A DNA stretch of 64,000 bases from Foetidibacter luteolus (lineage in GTDB: Bacteria; Bacteroidota; Bacteroidia; Chitinophagales; Chitinophagaceae), in NCBI RefSeq assembly GCF_009650435.1, contig NZ_VVIP01000038.1, positions 18,872-82,871 on the forward strand. The letters are read 5' to 3'. Made by a program: the position numbers and the translations under genes. Each line of letters begins with the position of its first letter. Within the stretch, counting starts at the first letter, position 1. Of this stretch, positions 29,221 through 38,292 are shown piece after piece. The notes under the pieces were generated by a model. It had not been told where the DNA came from, did no database searches, and saw nothing but the letters and a program-made list of their open reading frames with translations.

Positions 29221-29345
29221 GAAAGTCAATGAGTCAAGAAGTTAATGAGCATAGAGGCAAAAAGACAGTAGGCCATAAAGACAAAAAGTGAGTGGGGTTA
29301 TAGAGTCAATGCGGCAAAAATGCATAAGCTGGGGAGTAAAGGCAA
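29221..29345. repeat. Degenerate 'stutter' repeat of AGTCAATGAGT/GGCAAAAA words
   Basis: A run of related short words (AGTCAATGAGTCAAGAAG, TTAATGAGC, AGAGTCAATGCGGCAAAAA, AGGCAATTAGGCC) with no reading frame. It directly follows family-2 copy 4. The remaining 190 bases before sucC show only the promoter-like TATCTTCG at 29508-29515. Confidence 0.45.
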
Positions 29346-29535
29346 TTAGGCCATCTTGCGCTGCCCGTCACCATCCCTGCATTTGTGGTGGTTAGCACAT
29401 GGGGGTCGGCCCCATAAAAAAGAGGCGGCAAAGCCGCTGTTACAGGATATTTAACGGGATGAACTTTTGAAATACACGCCATGCCGGTAACTATAAACTG
29501 TTTCCCCTATCTTCGCCAACACAAATTTTTATCCC

Positions 29536-30747
29536 ATGAATCTTCACGAATATCAAGCCAAAGAGCTACTGAAAAAGTACAACGTACCGGTACAGGAAGG
29601 CATAGCAGTTGAAAGTGTAATGGCCGCGGAAGAAGCCTACCGCCAGATAAAGACACAAACCAATAACAACTTTGCGGTGGTTAAAGCGCAGATACATGCG
29701 GGTGGCCGTGGTAAGGGAAAAATTGAAGGCACGGAGCAGAAAGGCGTGGCTGTTGGTAAAAGCGTAGAAGATATTGCTACCATTGCAAGAAACATTTTGG
29801 GTGGTACGCTGGTTACTATTCAAACAGGCCCGGCTGGAAAAAAAGTGAACAAGATTTTGGTGGCGCAGGATGTGTATTACAAAGGCCCCAATGAAGTAAA
29901 AGAGTTTTACCTTTCTATACTGCTTGACAGGACCAAGGGGCAAAATGTGGTGATGTACAGCACCGAAGGCGGCGTAAACATTGAAGATGTTGCGCATGAA
30001 ACTCCTGAAAAAATTTATAAGGAATGGGTACACCCCTCCGGTGGTTTACAACCCTTCCAGGCAAGAAAAATAGCTTTTAACCTTGGCCTTAGCGGCGAGG
30101 CTTTTAAAAGCTGCGTAAAGTTTGTTACCAACCTGTACAATGCTTATGTGGGCCTTGACTGCAGCATGCTGGAAATTAACCCGCTGTTTAAAACCAGCGA
30201 TGAAAAAATTATAGCGGTTGACTGTAAAATGAACCTTGACGAGAATGCATTGATGCGCCATAACGACCTTGCATCTTTAAGGGATATTACGGAAGAAGAC
30301 CCCACCGAAGTGGAAGCCGGCCGCTATAACCTGAACTTTGTAAAACTGGATGGCAATGTGGGCTGTATGGTAAATGGCGCCGGACTGGCTATGGCTACGA
30401 TGGACATGATTAAACTGAGCGGTGGCGAACCTGCCAACTTTTTAGATGTAGGCGGCACCGCCAATGCGCAAACCGTAGAAGCAGGCTTTCGTATTATTAT
30501 GAAAGACCCGAATGTAAAAGCTATCCTCATCAATATTTTTGGTGGTATTGTGCGTTGCGACCGTGTGGCAGCAGGTGTTATTGAGGCTTACAATAAACTG
30601 GGCAACATAAACATACCCATCATTGTGCGCCTGCAAGGCACCAATGCCGAAGAAGCCAAGAAACTGATTGATGAAAGCGGTTTAAAAGTACAATCAGCTA
30701 TACAACTAAGCGAAGCGGCAGACCTGGTTAAGAAGGCTGTAGCGTAA
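29536..30747 (+). CDS. sucC: Succinyl-CoA synthetase, ADP-forming, beta subunit
   Basis: 403 residues, standard length. It starts with the ATP-grasp opening MNLHEYQAKELLKKYNVPVQ. Typical blocks follow: VVKAQIHAGGRGKGKIEG (substrate-pairing and ATP site), LDCSMLEINPLF (metal-binding Glu/Asn region), GCMVNGAGLAMATMDMIKL and NIFGGIVRCDRVAAG (CoA ligase domain, power-helix region). It converts succinyl-CoA, ADP and phosphate to succinate, CoA and ATP in the TCA cycle, as a complex with SucD. The alpha-subunit gene is not adjacent, which is common in this phylum. A terminator follows closely. Confidence 0.98.
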   Translation: MNLHEYQAKELLKKYNVPVQEGIAVESVMAAEEAYRQIKTQTNNNFAVVKAQIHAGGRGKGKIEGTEQKGVAVGKSVEDIATIARNILGGTLVTIQTGPAGKKVNKILVAQDVYYKGPNEVKEFYLSILLDRTKGQNVVMYSTEGGVNIEDVAHETPEKIYKEWVHPSGGLQPFQARKIAFNLGLSGEAFKSCVKFVTNLYNAYVGLDCSMLEINPLFKTSDEKIIAVDCKMNLDENALMRHNDLASLRDITEEDPTEVEAGRYNLNFVKLDGNVGCMVNGAGLAMATMDMIKLSGGEPANFLDVGGTANAQTVEAGFRIIMKDPNVKAILINIFGGIVRCDRVAAGVIEAYNKLGNINIPIIVRLQGTNAEEAKKLIDESGLKVQSAIQLSEAADLVKKAVA

Positions 30748-30762
30748 GTAAAATAGCATTGA

Positions 30763-30796
30763 AAAAACTCTCACTATGTTACAGTGAGAGTTTTTT
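30763..30796 (+). terminator. Intrinsic terminator after sucC
   Basis: CTCTCACT (30768-30775) pairs with AGTGAGAG (30783-30790), preceded by an A-run and followed by TTTTTTT. Confidence 0.85.
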
Positions 30797-30894
30797 TGTG
30801 CGTAAAAGCAAACAGTTAATCCTAAAGCCCCTGTAAACAAAGAACTTCCTCACAGCAGGGCTGCGGGAAGTTCTCAACACGTCAAATTATTCAA

Positions 30895-31242
30895 TTACAC
30901 TTCAAACAAAAGTTGCTCATCGCGGTTGGCAACAGGAATCATTCTTATGGCGTTGTCATACCCTTGCTCGTCATCGTGATTGCTGTATACGCCATAGGCA
31001 TCCAGCGAGTAGCCCAAAACATTATCATTGGTTTTAATTACGTACAGTACCGCTGTATCTGAAGGGTCTGAAAAACCTTCAAAACGGTAAGTTTTTACAA
31101 TTTTCAAGTCTTCCGGCTGGTAGTTTTTACCGGCAGCAACAAAGCTGCCGTCTTTCCATCTGAACTCATTATCGTCACCATTTTTTCTAAGCCTTTCTAC
31201 TACCTGGGAGGTTGTCGTCATTTCTTCTGTTGAACTTTTCAT
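30895..31242 (-). CDS. Small uncharacterised protein co-encoded with a sigma-54 activator
   Basis: 115 residues, acidic and soluble: MKSSTEEMTTTSQVVERLRKNG..., KNYQPEDLKIVKTYRFEGFS, AVLYVIKTNDNVLGYSLDAYGVY. Similar small Bacteroidota proteins are, as I recall, often labelled phosphoribosylpyrophosphate synthetase in databases. Nothing here supports that: there is no PRPP loop and it is far too short. The start ATG overlaps the last 4 bases of the response regulator gene, so the two are translationally coupled in one operon. That suggests a role tied to the two-component system, perhaps as output or modulator (inference). Confidence 0.8.
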   Translation of the reverse strand: MKSSTEEMTTTSQVVERLRKNGDDNEFRWKDGSFVAAGKNYQPEDLKIVKTYRFEGFSDPSDTAVLYVIKTNDNVLGYSLDAYGVYSNHDDEQGYDNAIRMIPVANRDEQLLFEV

Positions 31243-32645
31243 ATATCTGGGTTTTCTCTTAAAGCTTTTGCAGGTATTATGCCAAATTCCTTTAGTTTAT
31301 TGTACAGCGTTTTACGGTCAATTTTTAACACCGCCGCTGCCTTGGTTTTGTTATTCTTAACCTGGCTTAATATGTTGAGAATGATTTCTTTTTCAGTTCT
31401 CGCAATAACTTTTTTGAGATTTTGACCGGCATCAGCTTCTGCTTCCGTATTATCATCAGCCGGCAGGGTAACGGAGAACAATTCTATAGGCAGGCTGTCG
31501 CGGGTAATAATTTCCCCTTTGGTTAATAGCGCCGCCCGGCGCACAATATTCTTTAACTCCCTCAGGTTGCCCGGCCAGGAATATTCCAAAAAAGTTTCCT
31601 GCACCTCTTCACTAAAGCTGTTGATGCTTTTATCAAGGTCTTTATTAACCTGCATCAAAAACCAGGTGGCCAATGGCATTATATCTTCCTTACGGTTACG
31701 CAATGGCGGCAGGTTCATTTTAAATTCATTGAACCGGTGGTACAAATCCTCCCTGAAACTGCCTTTCTGGTAAGCCAGTTGAAGGTTTTCGTTAGAAGCC
31801 ACGAGTATCCGTACGTTAATGTAATGTTCCTTGCTGTCACCAATGCGGCGGTATTTTCGTTCCTGCACCACCCTTAAAAGAGAAGCCTGAACATCCAGCG
31901 GCAGGTTGCCAATTTCATCAAGGAATAAAGTACCGTTGTTGGCCTGCTCGAATTGGCCAACCTTATCTGAATGGGCGCCGGTAAAAGAACCCTTAACGTG
32001 TCCAAAAAGTTCGCTGGCAGCAAGCTCTTTCGAAAGCGTGCCGCAGTCAAGCGCCACAAATGGCTCAAATTTTCTTTTGCTTTTGGCGTGTATAGCCCGT
32101 GCCATCATCTCTTTACCCGTACCGCTTTCGCCGTAAATAATAACACTGTAATCCACAGGGGCTATCAGCTCCATTTCATCGTACAGTTCTTTCATTACCG
32201 GCGACTGGCTGGCCCAAAATCCCGGTAACGTAGTGGTTTCGGGGGCATGGTGCACTTTTCCGTTTGTGGAATTGCTTCCGCCCTGTTTTAAAATGGCCAG
32301 CAATTCATCCGGCACCAGTGGTTTGGTTATAAAGTCCACGGCCCCCATTTTAATGGCCGCTACAGCAGTCTTTACCTCGGAATAGGCCGTTATGATAATT
32401 ACTTTGGCACCAGGCTGAATAGCCCTGACAGCCTCCAGCATTTCAAAACCATTTTTATCCCCCAGCCTGAAATCGCACAAAACAAAATCAAAGTGGTGGT
32501 TTTTACATTGTTCCAGGCCGCTTTTGCCGGAATGTGCAACTGTTACAGTACAGTTATGCTTCTCAAGAAAGGACTGCAACAGTTCGCCTATACTGGTATC
32601 ATCATCAATAACCAGTACGCTTTTATGCAGCAGCGTTTTTTCCAT
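31239..32645 (-). CDS. Sigma-54-dependent response regulator (NtrC/AtoC family)
   Basis: 468 residues. The receiver domain (8-120) has the acidic pocket DDD (14-16), phospho-acceptor Asp58 in LCDFRLGD, Thr87 and Lys108. The AAA+ domain has Walker A GESGTGKE (172-179), Walker B TLFLDEI, and the sigma-54 contact loop as GSFTGA (219-224), a one-residue variant of GAFTGA. A Fis-type HTH closes the protein (KAAAVLKIDRKTLYNKLKEF). It activates sigma-54 promoters after phosphorylation, presumably by the histidine kinase encoded 101 bases upstream. Overlaps the downstream 115-residue gene by 4 bases. No sigma-54 promoter matching GG-N10-GC was found by eye nearby. Confidence 0.96.
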   Translation of the reverse strand: MEKTLLHKSVLVIDDDTSIGELLQSFLEKHNCTVTVAHSGKSGLEQCKNHHFDFVLCDFRLGDKNGFEMLEAVRAIQPGAKVIIITAYSEVKTAVAAIKMGAVDFITKPLVPDELLAILKQGGSNSTNGKVHHAPETTTLPGFWASQSPVMKELYDEMELIAPVDYSVIIYGESGTGKEMMARAIHAKSKRKFEPFVALDCGTLSKELAASELFGHVKGSFTGAHSDKVGQFEQANNGTLFLDEIGNLPLDVQASLLRVVQERKYRRIGDSKEHYINVRILVASNENLQLAYQKGSFREDLYHRFNEFKMNLPPLRNRKEDIMPLATWFLMQVNKDLDKSINSFSEEVQETFLEYSWPGNLRELKNIVRRAALLTKGEIITRDSLPIELFSVTLPADDNTEAEADAGQNLKKVIARTEKEIILNILSQVKNNKTKAAAVLKIDRKTLYNKLKEFGIIPAKALRENPDI

Positions 32646-32746
32646 AAAAAGTATTTTTACGACTAATAAAAAAATTCATACCAAAGTCTTGCCAACAAAC
32701 AAAATATGAAACTTATGCCAGGTAATTTTTTTAAGCAAAAAATTAA

Positions 32747-33748
32747 TTACACCTTGGGCAGGGCTACAATAAAACGGGATCCTTTACCGGGTTCGCTTTT
32801 TACATCAATGCGGCCTTTATGCATTATTACAATGTTCTGGCTGCTGGTTAATCCAAGGCCCGTGCCCTTTTCTTTATTGGTAAAATAAGGTTCAAATATC
32901 CTTTCCACCATAGTGCTGTCCATGCCATGCCCATTATCTTCTACAGTAAAATAACAGAACTCCTTATCGGTTTTGGTGCCCAGCTTAAGCACACCTTTTC
33001 CTGGCTCCATGGCTTCAACCGCGTTAATTACAATGTTGAGTAATGCTGTTTTTACTTTTTCTTCATCTATTTTCACCTCACAGTCATCAAGCTGGTATTC
33101 CTTGGTTATTTTAATACCTGTTAAGGCAACACGGTCCCGGGCCAGTTCCACAACATCATTAACCAGGTCATCCATACCAATAACGGAAAGCTTCACCTCC
33201 TCGCTTTTGGTTGATTTAAGCAGTTCCATCACCAGGTGGTTAATACGTTCGCTGCTGCGCTCAATCATAGAAAGTAGGTAAAGCGTACGTTCCGGCGGTA
33301 TATCCTCTTCCCTTATCTGCCGTAATGCCAGGTTAATGGATGTAAGCGGATTTTTCACTTCATGAGCAATACCTTCCGCTACCCGGCCGGCAGAGATAAA
33401 TTTTTCGTTACGCAAAGTTTCTTCCTGCCTGCGGCTATCTTCTTCAACCTGCTGCAGGCGTTTCTTTAGTGTAACTATTTCATCTTTTAAAATATCAGCA
33501 GAAGATGCCGCGCCGCCTTTTTTTAGTAGTATCCACAGGGCTACTATCGTCAACGCTATTGCCGCACCACAAACCCAATAAAAAAGCTGAATCATCCCCC
33601 CAAGACTAATGCCTGCTGGCCCTGCCGAAAGTTCAGCACTTTCGGTATAGTTGCTTACCAATTGCCAGGAAAATAATAACACCGCTAAGGCTATCACTAA
33701 CGCTACTGACAGGTATAAGCTAAGGGGAGCCTTATTTTGTGTTTTCAT
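32747..33748 (-). CDS. Membrane-bound sensor histidine kinase
   Basis: 333 residues. Two transmembrane helices (about 11-31 and 54-76) enclose a very short periplasmic loop of about 22 residues. A coiled-coil linker (88-116) leads to the H-box GRVAEGIAHEVKNPLTSINL with His129. The ATPase domain has LLNIVINAVEAM (N box), VEDNGHGMD (G1) and GTGLGL (G2). The tiny loop suggests sensing within the membrane or through a partner rather than periplasmic ligand binding. It is first in an apparent operon with the sigma-54 regulator and the 115-residue protein. Confidence 0.95.
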   Translation of the reverse strand: MKTQNKAPLSLYLSVALVIALAVLLFSWQLVSNYTESAELSAGPAGISLGGMIQLFYWVCGAAIALTIVALWILLKKGGAASSADILKDEIVTLKKRLQQVEEDSRRQEETLRNEKFISAGRVAEGIAHEVKNPLTSINLALRQIREEDIPPERTLYLLSMIERSSERINHLVMELLKSTKSEEVKLSVIGMDDLVNDVVELARDRVALTGIKITKEYQLDDCEVKIDEEKVKTALLNIVINAVEAMEPGKGVLKLGTKTDKEFCYFTVEDNGHGMDSTMVERIFEPYFTNKEKGTGLGLTSSQNIVIMHKGRIDVKSEPGKGSRFIVALPKV

Positions 33749-33888
33749 AAGAGATAATATTTACTGCAACGAATTCCGCAGCCCCTTGTTCATCTTACCG
33801 TAAGCAGGCTGCATATAAGTATTTACCTATGCAAAAAAGCAGAGCACTTAACGGTTGCCCTGCTTTATTACATCTTGTTTCTTCTGTT

Positions 33889-34044
33889 TTATTCAACTCT
33901 GCCACGCCCTATCAGGCCCAGCAATAATGAAATAACAGCTAATACAATCAGGATATGGATAAGGCCACCGGTACTGTAAACAAAAAAACCAAGCGCCCAG
34001 CCTATTACCAGGATTACAGCTATGATATACAAGATACTTCTCAT
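33889..34044 (-). CDS. Lmo0937-family small membrane protein
   Basis: A 51-residue protein: MRSILYIIAVILVIGWALGF (first 20), then a short loop and IHILIVLAVISLLLGLIGRG. Two hydrophobic helices separated by a small polar turn, with a basic Gly-Arg-rich end, match the Lmo0937 family of tiny membrane proteins that are common in Bacteroidota and often stress-associated. Function is unknown. It is clustered with two other tiny genes transcribed the other way. Confidence 0.8.
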   Translation of the reverse strand: MRSILYIIAVILVIGWALGFFVYSTGGLIHILIVLAVISLLLGLIGRGRVE

Positions 34045-34289
34045 AAAATATGGTTTATAATTTTAAAAAATGATAACAACAGCAATAGTTAAAATACTAT
34101 GCCACAGGGTGAGTGTGAAGGAGTTAGCTTATAACCATTTGAAAAACAATAAATAACAGGCCTGTCTTATTGCTGTACAAACTTTTCTTCAGTGTAGATT
34201 ATTCCGCAACCTGTTGACATTCTTCCCGTGAATTTCATTTCGGTAAACATTTAGACAGCAGGTATGGTTATTGGACAATTGATACTAAA

Positions 34290-34496
34290 ATGAAGCGTAT
34301 GAAAACCACAGAGGCAAACAAAAAACCAATAGAAGCCAATAAGGATAATGAAGACACTTCTATAGTAAATACCAACAAGGCAGGGCAGGGCAACCAATAC
34401 CCCAGGCCTGGGCAGGATGATAAGAAATACAAAAACCAGCCTGAGTTTATTGAGCCTGCCAACAACAGGAAAGAAAGCGGCGACAACGCTGTTTAA
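34290..34496 (+). CDS. Small hydrophilic, probably disordered protein
   Basis: 68 residues rich in Lys, Asn, Glu, Asp, Gln and Pro (KKPIEANKDNEDTSIVNTNK, NQYPRPGQDDKKYKNQ) with no hydrophobic core; predicted to be disordered. An alternative ATG four codons later would change little. I recognise no family, but its composition resembles small stress or hydrophilin-like proteins. It is followed 35 bases later by a small lipoprotein gene and may be co-transcribed. Confidence 0.55.
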   Translation: MKRMKTTEANKKPIEANKDNEDTSIVNTNKAGQGNQYPRPGQDDKKYKNQPEFIEPANNRKESGDNAV

Positions 34497-34531
34497 AGCC
34501 ATTAAGCATTTTATAACCTAAAGCATAATCT

Positions 34532-34711
34532 ATGAAAAAAACAATCGCTATTTTAGTTTTGGCCGCCGGCATAACGGTGGCCGGTTGTGGTAACCAGGAG
34601 GGCAGTACAGATGTTTCTACAGACTCAGCCATTACCGAGCCAGGCATAACGCCCGATACCACAACCGTAACACCCGATACAACAATGAACGCAGATACCA
34701 CTGCACGCTAA
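34532..34711 (+). CDS. Small Thr-rich lipoprotein
   Basis: 59 residues: a clear lipoprotein signal MKKTIAILVLAAGITVAGC with lipobox VAGC and lipidated Cys19, followed by a low-complexity Thr/Asp-rich tail (ITPDTTTVTPDTTMNADTT). No folded domain. Likely an envelope lipoprotein with an extended tail; function unknown. It follows the hydrophilic protein gene at 34290 on the same strand. Confidence 0.75.
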   Translation: MKKTIAILVLAAGITVAGCGNQEGSTDVSTDSAITEPGITPDTTTVTPDTTMNADTTAR

Positions 34712-34802
34712 TATCTTATCGGAACAACAAATGCAAAGGGCCCCAGCGCCCTTTGTTGTTTTTGGATATGTAGTTTTCAATAAAAAACATCCGCAATCTT
34801 TT

Positions 34803-35012
34803 ATTTTTGGATACCAGCCACATATTTTCATGGAATCATCGTTGCGTCGCAATCCTTTCATCGTTCTGTTCATTGGGCAGCTTTTCAGACCCGGGCAGAG
34901 AATATCGAACAAGGAACAAGGAATTTTGAATGAAGAATGAAAAAGCCCCCCACTCACCATTCACTATTCACCATTCACTATTCACCACTCACCACTCCCC
35001 CCTCACCTCCCG
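34803..35012 (-). repeat. Family-2 copy 5 plus stutter run: left arm of a large inverted repeat
   Basis: From ATTTTTGGATACCAGCC through TCATGGAATCATCGTTGCGT, CATTGGGCAGCTTTTCAG and GAATATCGAACAAGGAACAA, to a run of CACCATTCACTATT words. It matches the right arm at 37955-38133 in inverted orientation, mostly identical over about 140 bases. The arms flank the flippase and NupC-type genes. Confidence 0.75.
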
Positions 35013-35071
35013 ATAATTTAAAAGGTTTATTCCCTGAATAGTTGTTTTTTTGCTGCCTATATTTTAGTTGA

Positions 35072-36565
35072 ATGGGGATTATCAGAAAACAAAGCATTTA
35101 CTCTTCCATATTTACGTACCTGGGGTTTGCTATTGGCGGGCTTAATTTCTTTATTCTCTTTCCTCATTTTTTAACCAATGAACAAATAGGGCTTTCCAGG
35201 CTGTTGCTGGATTTTGGAATGCTGTTCGCCGCGGTTTGTACTTTTGGAAGTATGCCCATTATTTACAAGTTCTACCCTTTCTACAAATCATACCTGCCCG
35301 ATAAAAAGAACGACCTTCCTTTTGTTACCATACTTCTTACCCTGGTTGGCACCGTTATTTTTCTCTGGGCAACCATTTATTTTAAGGATTTTATACTGCG
35401 TAAATTCGGGGCAAGGTCGCCTTTGTTTTTACCTTATTACGATCTTATCTATCCCATTACCATCAGCCTTGCCATCCTTAACCTGGCAGAAGCTTATGCG
35501 TGGAGCCTGCGGCGAACGGTAATATCCAATTTTTTGAAAGAAGTGGGCTTCAGGCTCATCACCTCCTTGCTGCTGGCTTTTCTTATTTTTAAATGGATCA
35601 ACATCCACGAATTTTTTATTGGCTATTCCTTTATTTACTTTCCGGCAGGCTTCATTCTCATTACCGTATTCAGAAAGGCAGGGCAACTGCCGCTTAATTT
35701 TTCTTTCAGCAATCTTACCAAACGCATCTATAAAAAAATATTCGCGTTCAGCATGTTCATCTATGCCGGGCAACTGCTGAATGTTGTTTCCCGCACTATT
35801 GACGGTATTATCATTTCCAGCCAGTCTTTAAAAGGCCTGGTGGATGTAGCGGTGTTTACGTATGCTACCTATTTTATCAGTATTATGGAGGTGCCGCAAC
35901 GCAGCATGACATCCATAGCCACGCCCATTATCGCCGAGGCATGGAAGAATAAAGACCTTGGTAAAATAAAAGAGCTGTACCAAAAAACATCCCTTAACCT
36001 GCTGATAGCAGGACTGGGCATTTGGGGGTTGTGCATGGTTAACATGAACAGCGCCATTGCATACCTGGGCCCTGAATACAGCCCCATGAAAACCATTGTG
36101 CTTATTATGGGCATAGCCAAACTGGTTGATTTGGGTACGGGCATGAACTCCCAGATACTCATACTTTCCAAATACTGGAAATTAGACTTTGCCAGTAATA
36201 CGTTATTTGTACTCTTTGCCATACCGCTCAACTACTTTTTAATCCGCAGGTTTGGTGTTATCGGTTCGGCATGGGCCAATTTTATTGGCTTCCTGGCATT
36301 GAATGTAGCCCGGTACCTTTTTATTATGAAGGCTTACCGGCTGCAACCCTTTACGGCAAAAACAGCCACAGTAATACTGATAGCCGGCATTGTAACGCTG
36401 CTGTGCTACCTGTTACCTTTTATGGGTAATATTTACCTGGATGTGGCTGTAAGGTCAACACTTTTTGCAGCTATTTTTATTCCATTGATATTGCGCTTTA
36501 ACGTATCTGAAGATTTCTCCGCCCTGTTTGCAGGCATTATGCAAAAAATCCGTACAGGCCGATGA
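35072..36565 (+). CDS. Oligosaccharide flippase/polysaccharide biosynthesis membrane protein (MOP superfamily)
   Basis: 497 residues with about 12-14 transmembrane helices spread along the whole chain. The N-terminus MGIIRKQSIYSSIFTYLGFA is typical of Wzx-like proteins, as are the conserved GLSRLLLDFGMLF and LNVVSRTIDGIIISSQSLKG regions. The Wzx/MATE-like fold moves lipid-linked saccharides across the inner membrane. No glycosyltransferases are adjacent, so the cargo is unknown; an orphan flippase is not unusual in this phylum. It and the next gene are enclosed by large inverted repeats. Confidence 0.88.
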   Translation: MGIIRKQSIYSSIFTYLGFAIGGLNFFILFPHFLTNEQIGLSRLLLDFGMLFAAVCTFGSMPIIYKFYPFYKSYLPDKKNDLPFVTILLTLVGTVIFLWATIYFKDFILRKFGARSPLFLPYYDLIYPITISLAILNLAEAYAWSLRRTVISNFLKEVGFRLITSLLLAFLIFKWINIHEFFIGYSFIYFPAGFILITVFRKAGQLPLNFSFSNLTKRIYKKIFAFSMFIYAGQLLNVVSRTIDGIIISSQSLKGLVDVAVFTYATYFISIMEVPQRSMTSIATPIIAEAWKNKDLGKIKELYQKTSLNLLIAGLGIWGLCMVNMNSAIAYLGPEYSPMKTIVLIMGIAKLVDLGTGMNSQILILSKYWKLDFASNTLFVLFAIPLNYFLIRRFGVIGSAWANFIGFLALNVARYLFIMKAYRLQPFTAKTATVILIAGIVTLLCYLLPFMGNIYLDVAVRSTLFAAIFIPLILRFNVSEDFSALFAGIMQKIRTGR

Positions 36566-36679
36566 TTTTAAGCAGTTGATATACACTTTAGGCGCATGCC
36601 CGTAAACATTACGGCATAAACATTATTTTGGGGCGAAAAATGGCTATCTTCATTACCATACAAAACTGTAACTGCTGAT

Positions 36680-37954
36680 ATGCAAAGATTTCATGGTTTA
36701 TTAGGCATTGCTTTAATACTGGGATTAGCTTTTTTATTTTCGAACAACAGGAAAAAAATCAATGTGCGGTTGGTTGTAACCGGCATAGCATTACAGGCGG
36801 TTATCGCCTTCCTCGTTTTTAAGGTGGAAATAGTGCAACGCTTTTTTACCAAACTTGGGCACGGCATGCAGCGTATTGAAGAGTTTGCACGGCAGGGCGC
36901 CTCTTTTGTGTACAGCGGCCTTGCCATTGAGGCGGCGCCCGGCTCTTTCATAAATTATGCGGCGGGCGGTTTTGTATTCGCATTTAACGTAACGGCCACC
37001 ATTATACTGGTTTGCGCACTGGTGGCTATATTATATCATTTCGGCATTATGCAGCGCATTGTTTCGGTTATTGCCCGTGCTATGAATATTTTGATGCGTG
37101 TAAGCGGCGCCGAAGCGTTGAGCAATGTGGCCAGCGCTTTTGTAGGCCAGGTGGAAGCGCAGGTAATGATACGCCCCTACCTCCAGGGCATGACACGCAG
37201 TGAACTGCTGGCCAGCATGAGCGGCAGCCTGGCCTGTATTGCTGGCGGCATTATGGTGGTATATGCCAATATGGGCGCCGCAGCCGGGCTTGACCTTGCG
37301 CCCAAGCTTATTACAGCCAGCCTTATGGCGGCGCCGGGTGCTTTGGTAATATCCAAAATAGTGTGGCCTGAAACGGAAGAAAGCCAAACCATGGGTAACG
37401 TAAAACTAAAAGTGGAAAGCAACTACACCAATGTTATTGACGCTATCTCCCACGGCGCCGGGGATGGCTTTAAGATAGCCATGAATGTTATTGCCATGCT
37501 TATTGGCTTTATTGCCGTTATTGCCCTGCTGGATTTTATTCTTATACGCACCGGCCACCTTTTTAACCCCAATTTCGATTTAAGCCTTAACTGGATATTC
37601 GGTAAACTGTTTTACCCCTTTGCCTGGGCCATGGGTGTACCGGCAGAAGATGTAAACAGCGTAGCTACCCTGCTGGGACAAAAAATTACCATCAACGAAT
37701 TTGTAGCTTTTAAAAACCTCACAGATAAAAATATCAGCTCTCATGTGGCAGTTGTTTCAGAGAAAGGGCTGCTGATTGTAAGCATCGCCATTTGTGGCTT
37801 TGCCAACCTTAGCAGTGTGGGCATGCAGATTGGCGGTATTGGGGAACTGGCCCCGGGCCGCCGTACAGACCTGGCAAAACTTGGCCTTAAAGCCTTGCTT
37901 TGCGGTACGCTGGCCTCGTACCTTTCCGCTACCATCGCGGGTATTATTATTTGA
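36680..37954 (+). CDS. Concentrative nucleoside transporter (NupC/CNT family)
   Basis: 424 residues, with about 8-10 membrane segments plus re-entrant hairpins. CNT motifs are visible: an N-terminal domain (FHGLLGIALILGLAFLFSNN), the gate domain GFVFAFNVTATIILVCALVA, VGQVEAQVMIRPYL and MTRSELLASMSGSLACIAGG near the nucleoside-binding site, and the C-terminal ICGFANLSSVGMQIGGIG motif. These proteins import nucleosides with a proton or sodium gradient. It lies 114 bases after the flippase gene, on the same strand, and may be separately transcribed. Confidence 0.94.
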   Translation: MQRFHGLLGIALILGLAFLFSNNRKKINVRLVVTGIALQAVIAFLVFKVEIVQRFFTKLGHGMQRIEEFARQGASFVYSGLAIEAAPGSFINYAAGGFVFAFNVTATIILVCALVAILYHFGIMQRIVSVIARAMNILMRVSGAEALSNVASAFVGQVEAQVMIRPYLQGMTRSELLASMSGSLACIAGGIMVVYANMGAAAGLDLAPKLITASLMAAPGALVISKIVWPETEESQTMGNVKLKVESNYTNVIDAISHGAGDGFKIAMNVIAMLIGFIAVIALLDFILIRTGHLFNPNFDLSLNWIFGKLFYPFAWAMGVPAEDVNSVATLLGQKITINEFVAFKNLTDKNISSHVAVVSEKGLLIVSIAICGFANLSSVGMQIGGIGELAPGRRTDLAKLGLKALLCGTLASYLSATIAGIII

Positions 37955-38133
37955 GGGGGTGAATGGTGAGTGGTGAGTAGTCAGTGGGGGGGTTTCGTTC
38001 TGTATTCAACATTCCTTGTTCCTTGTTCGATATTCTCTACCCGGGCTGAAAAGCCGCCCAATGAACCGAACGATGAACGGATTGCGACGCAACGATGATT
38101 CCATGAAAAACCGGGGCCGGTATCTAAAAATGC
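37955..38133 (+). repeat. Family-2 copy 6 plus stutter run: right arm of a large inverted repeat
   Basis: GGTGAATGGTGAGTGGTGAG run, then TTCCTTGTTCCTTGTTCG, GGGCTGAAAAGCCGCCCAAT, GATTGCGACGCAACGATGAT and CCATGAAAAACC. It is the inverted counterpart of 34803-35012. Confidence 0.75.
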
Positions 38134-38292
38134 ATTTTACACGGTAAGCTGGCTGGACACAAACAAGTATAAACAACATACGTATATAAAAATGAGGCGT
38201 TGGCAGATACAGGCAGCGAAAACCCGGCGAACAACGTCTTGACTTTCAGTAATGATTATACCGGGCATCATTTTATTTTAAAACTTATTCTG

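Noticed and set aside
30895..31242. Phosphoribosylpyrophosphate synthetase label for the 115-residue protein
   Set aside because: No PRPP loop or ATP motif and far too short; the true prs is at 62988-63941.
33749..33830. Sigma-54 promoter before the histidine kinase
   Set aside because: The candidate GGAATTCGTTGC has the wrong GG-to-GC spacing (8 instead of 10).
34447..34701. 84-residue minus ORF over the small lipoprotein
   Set aside because: It is the antisense of the hydrophilic and lipoprotein genes, which have a clear lipobox signal and better composition.
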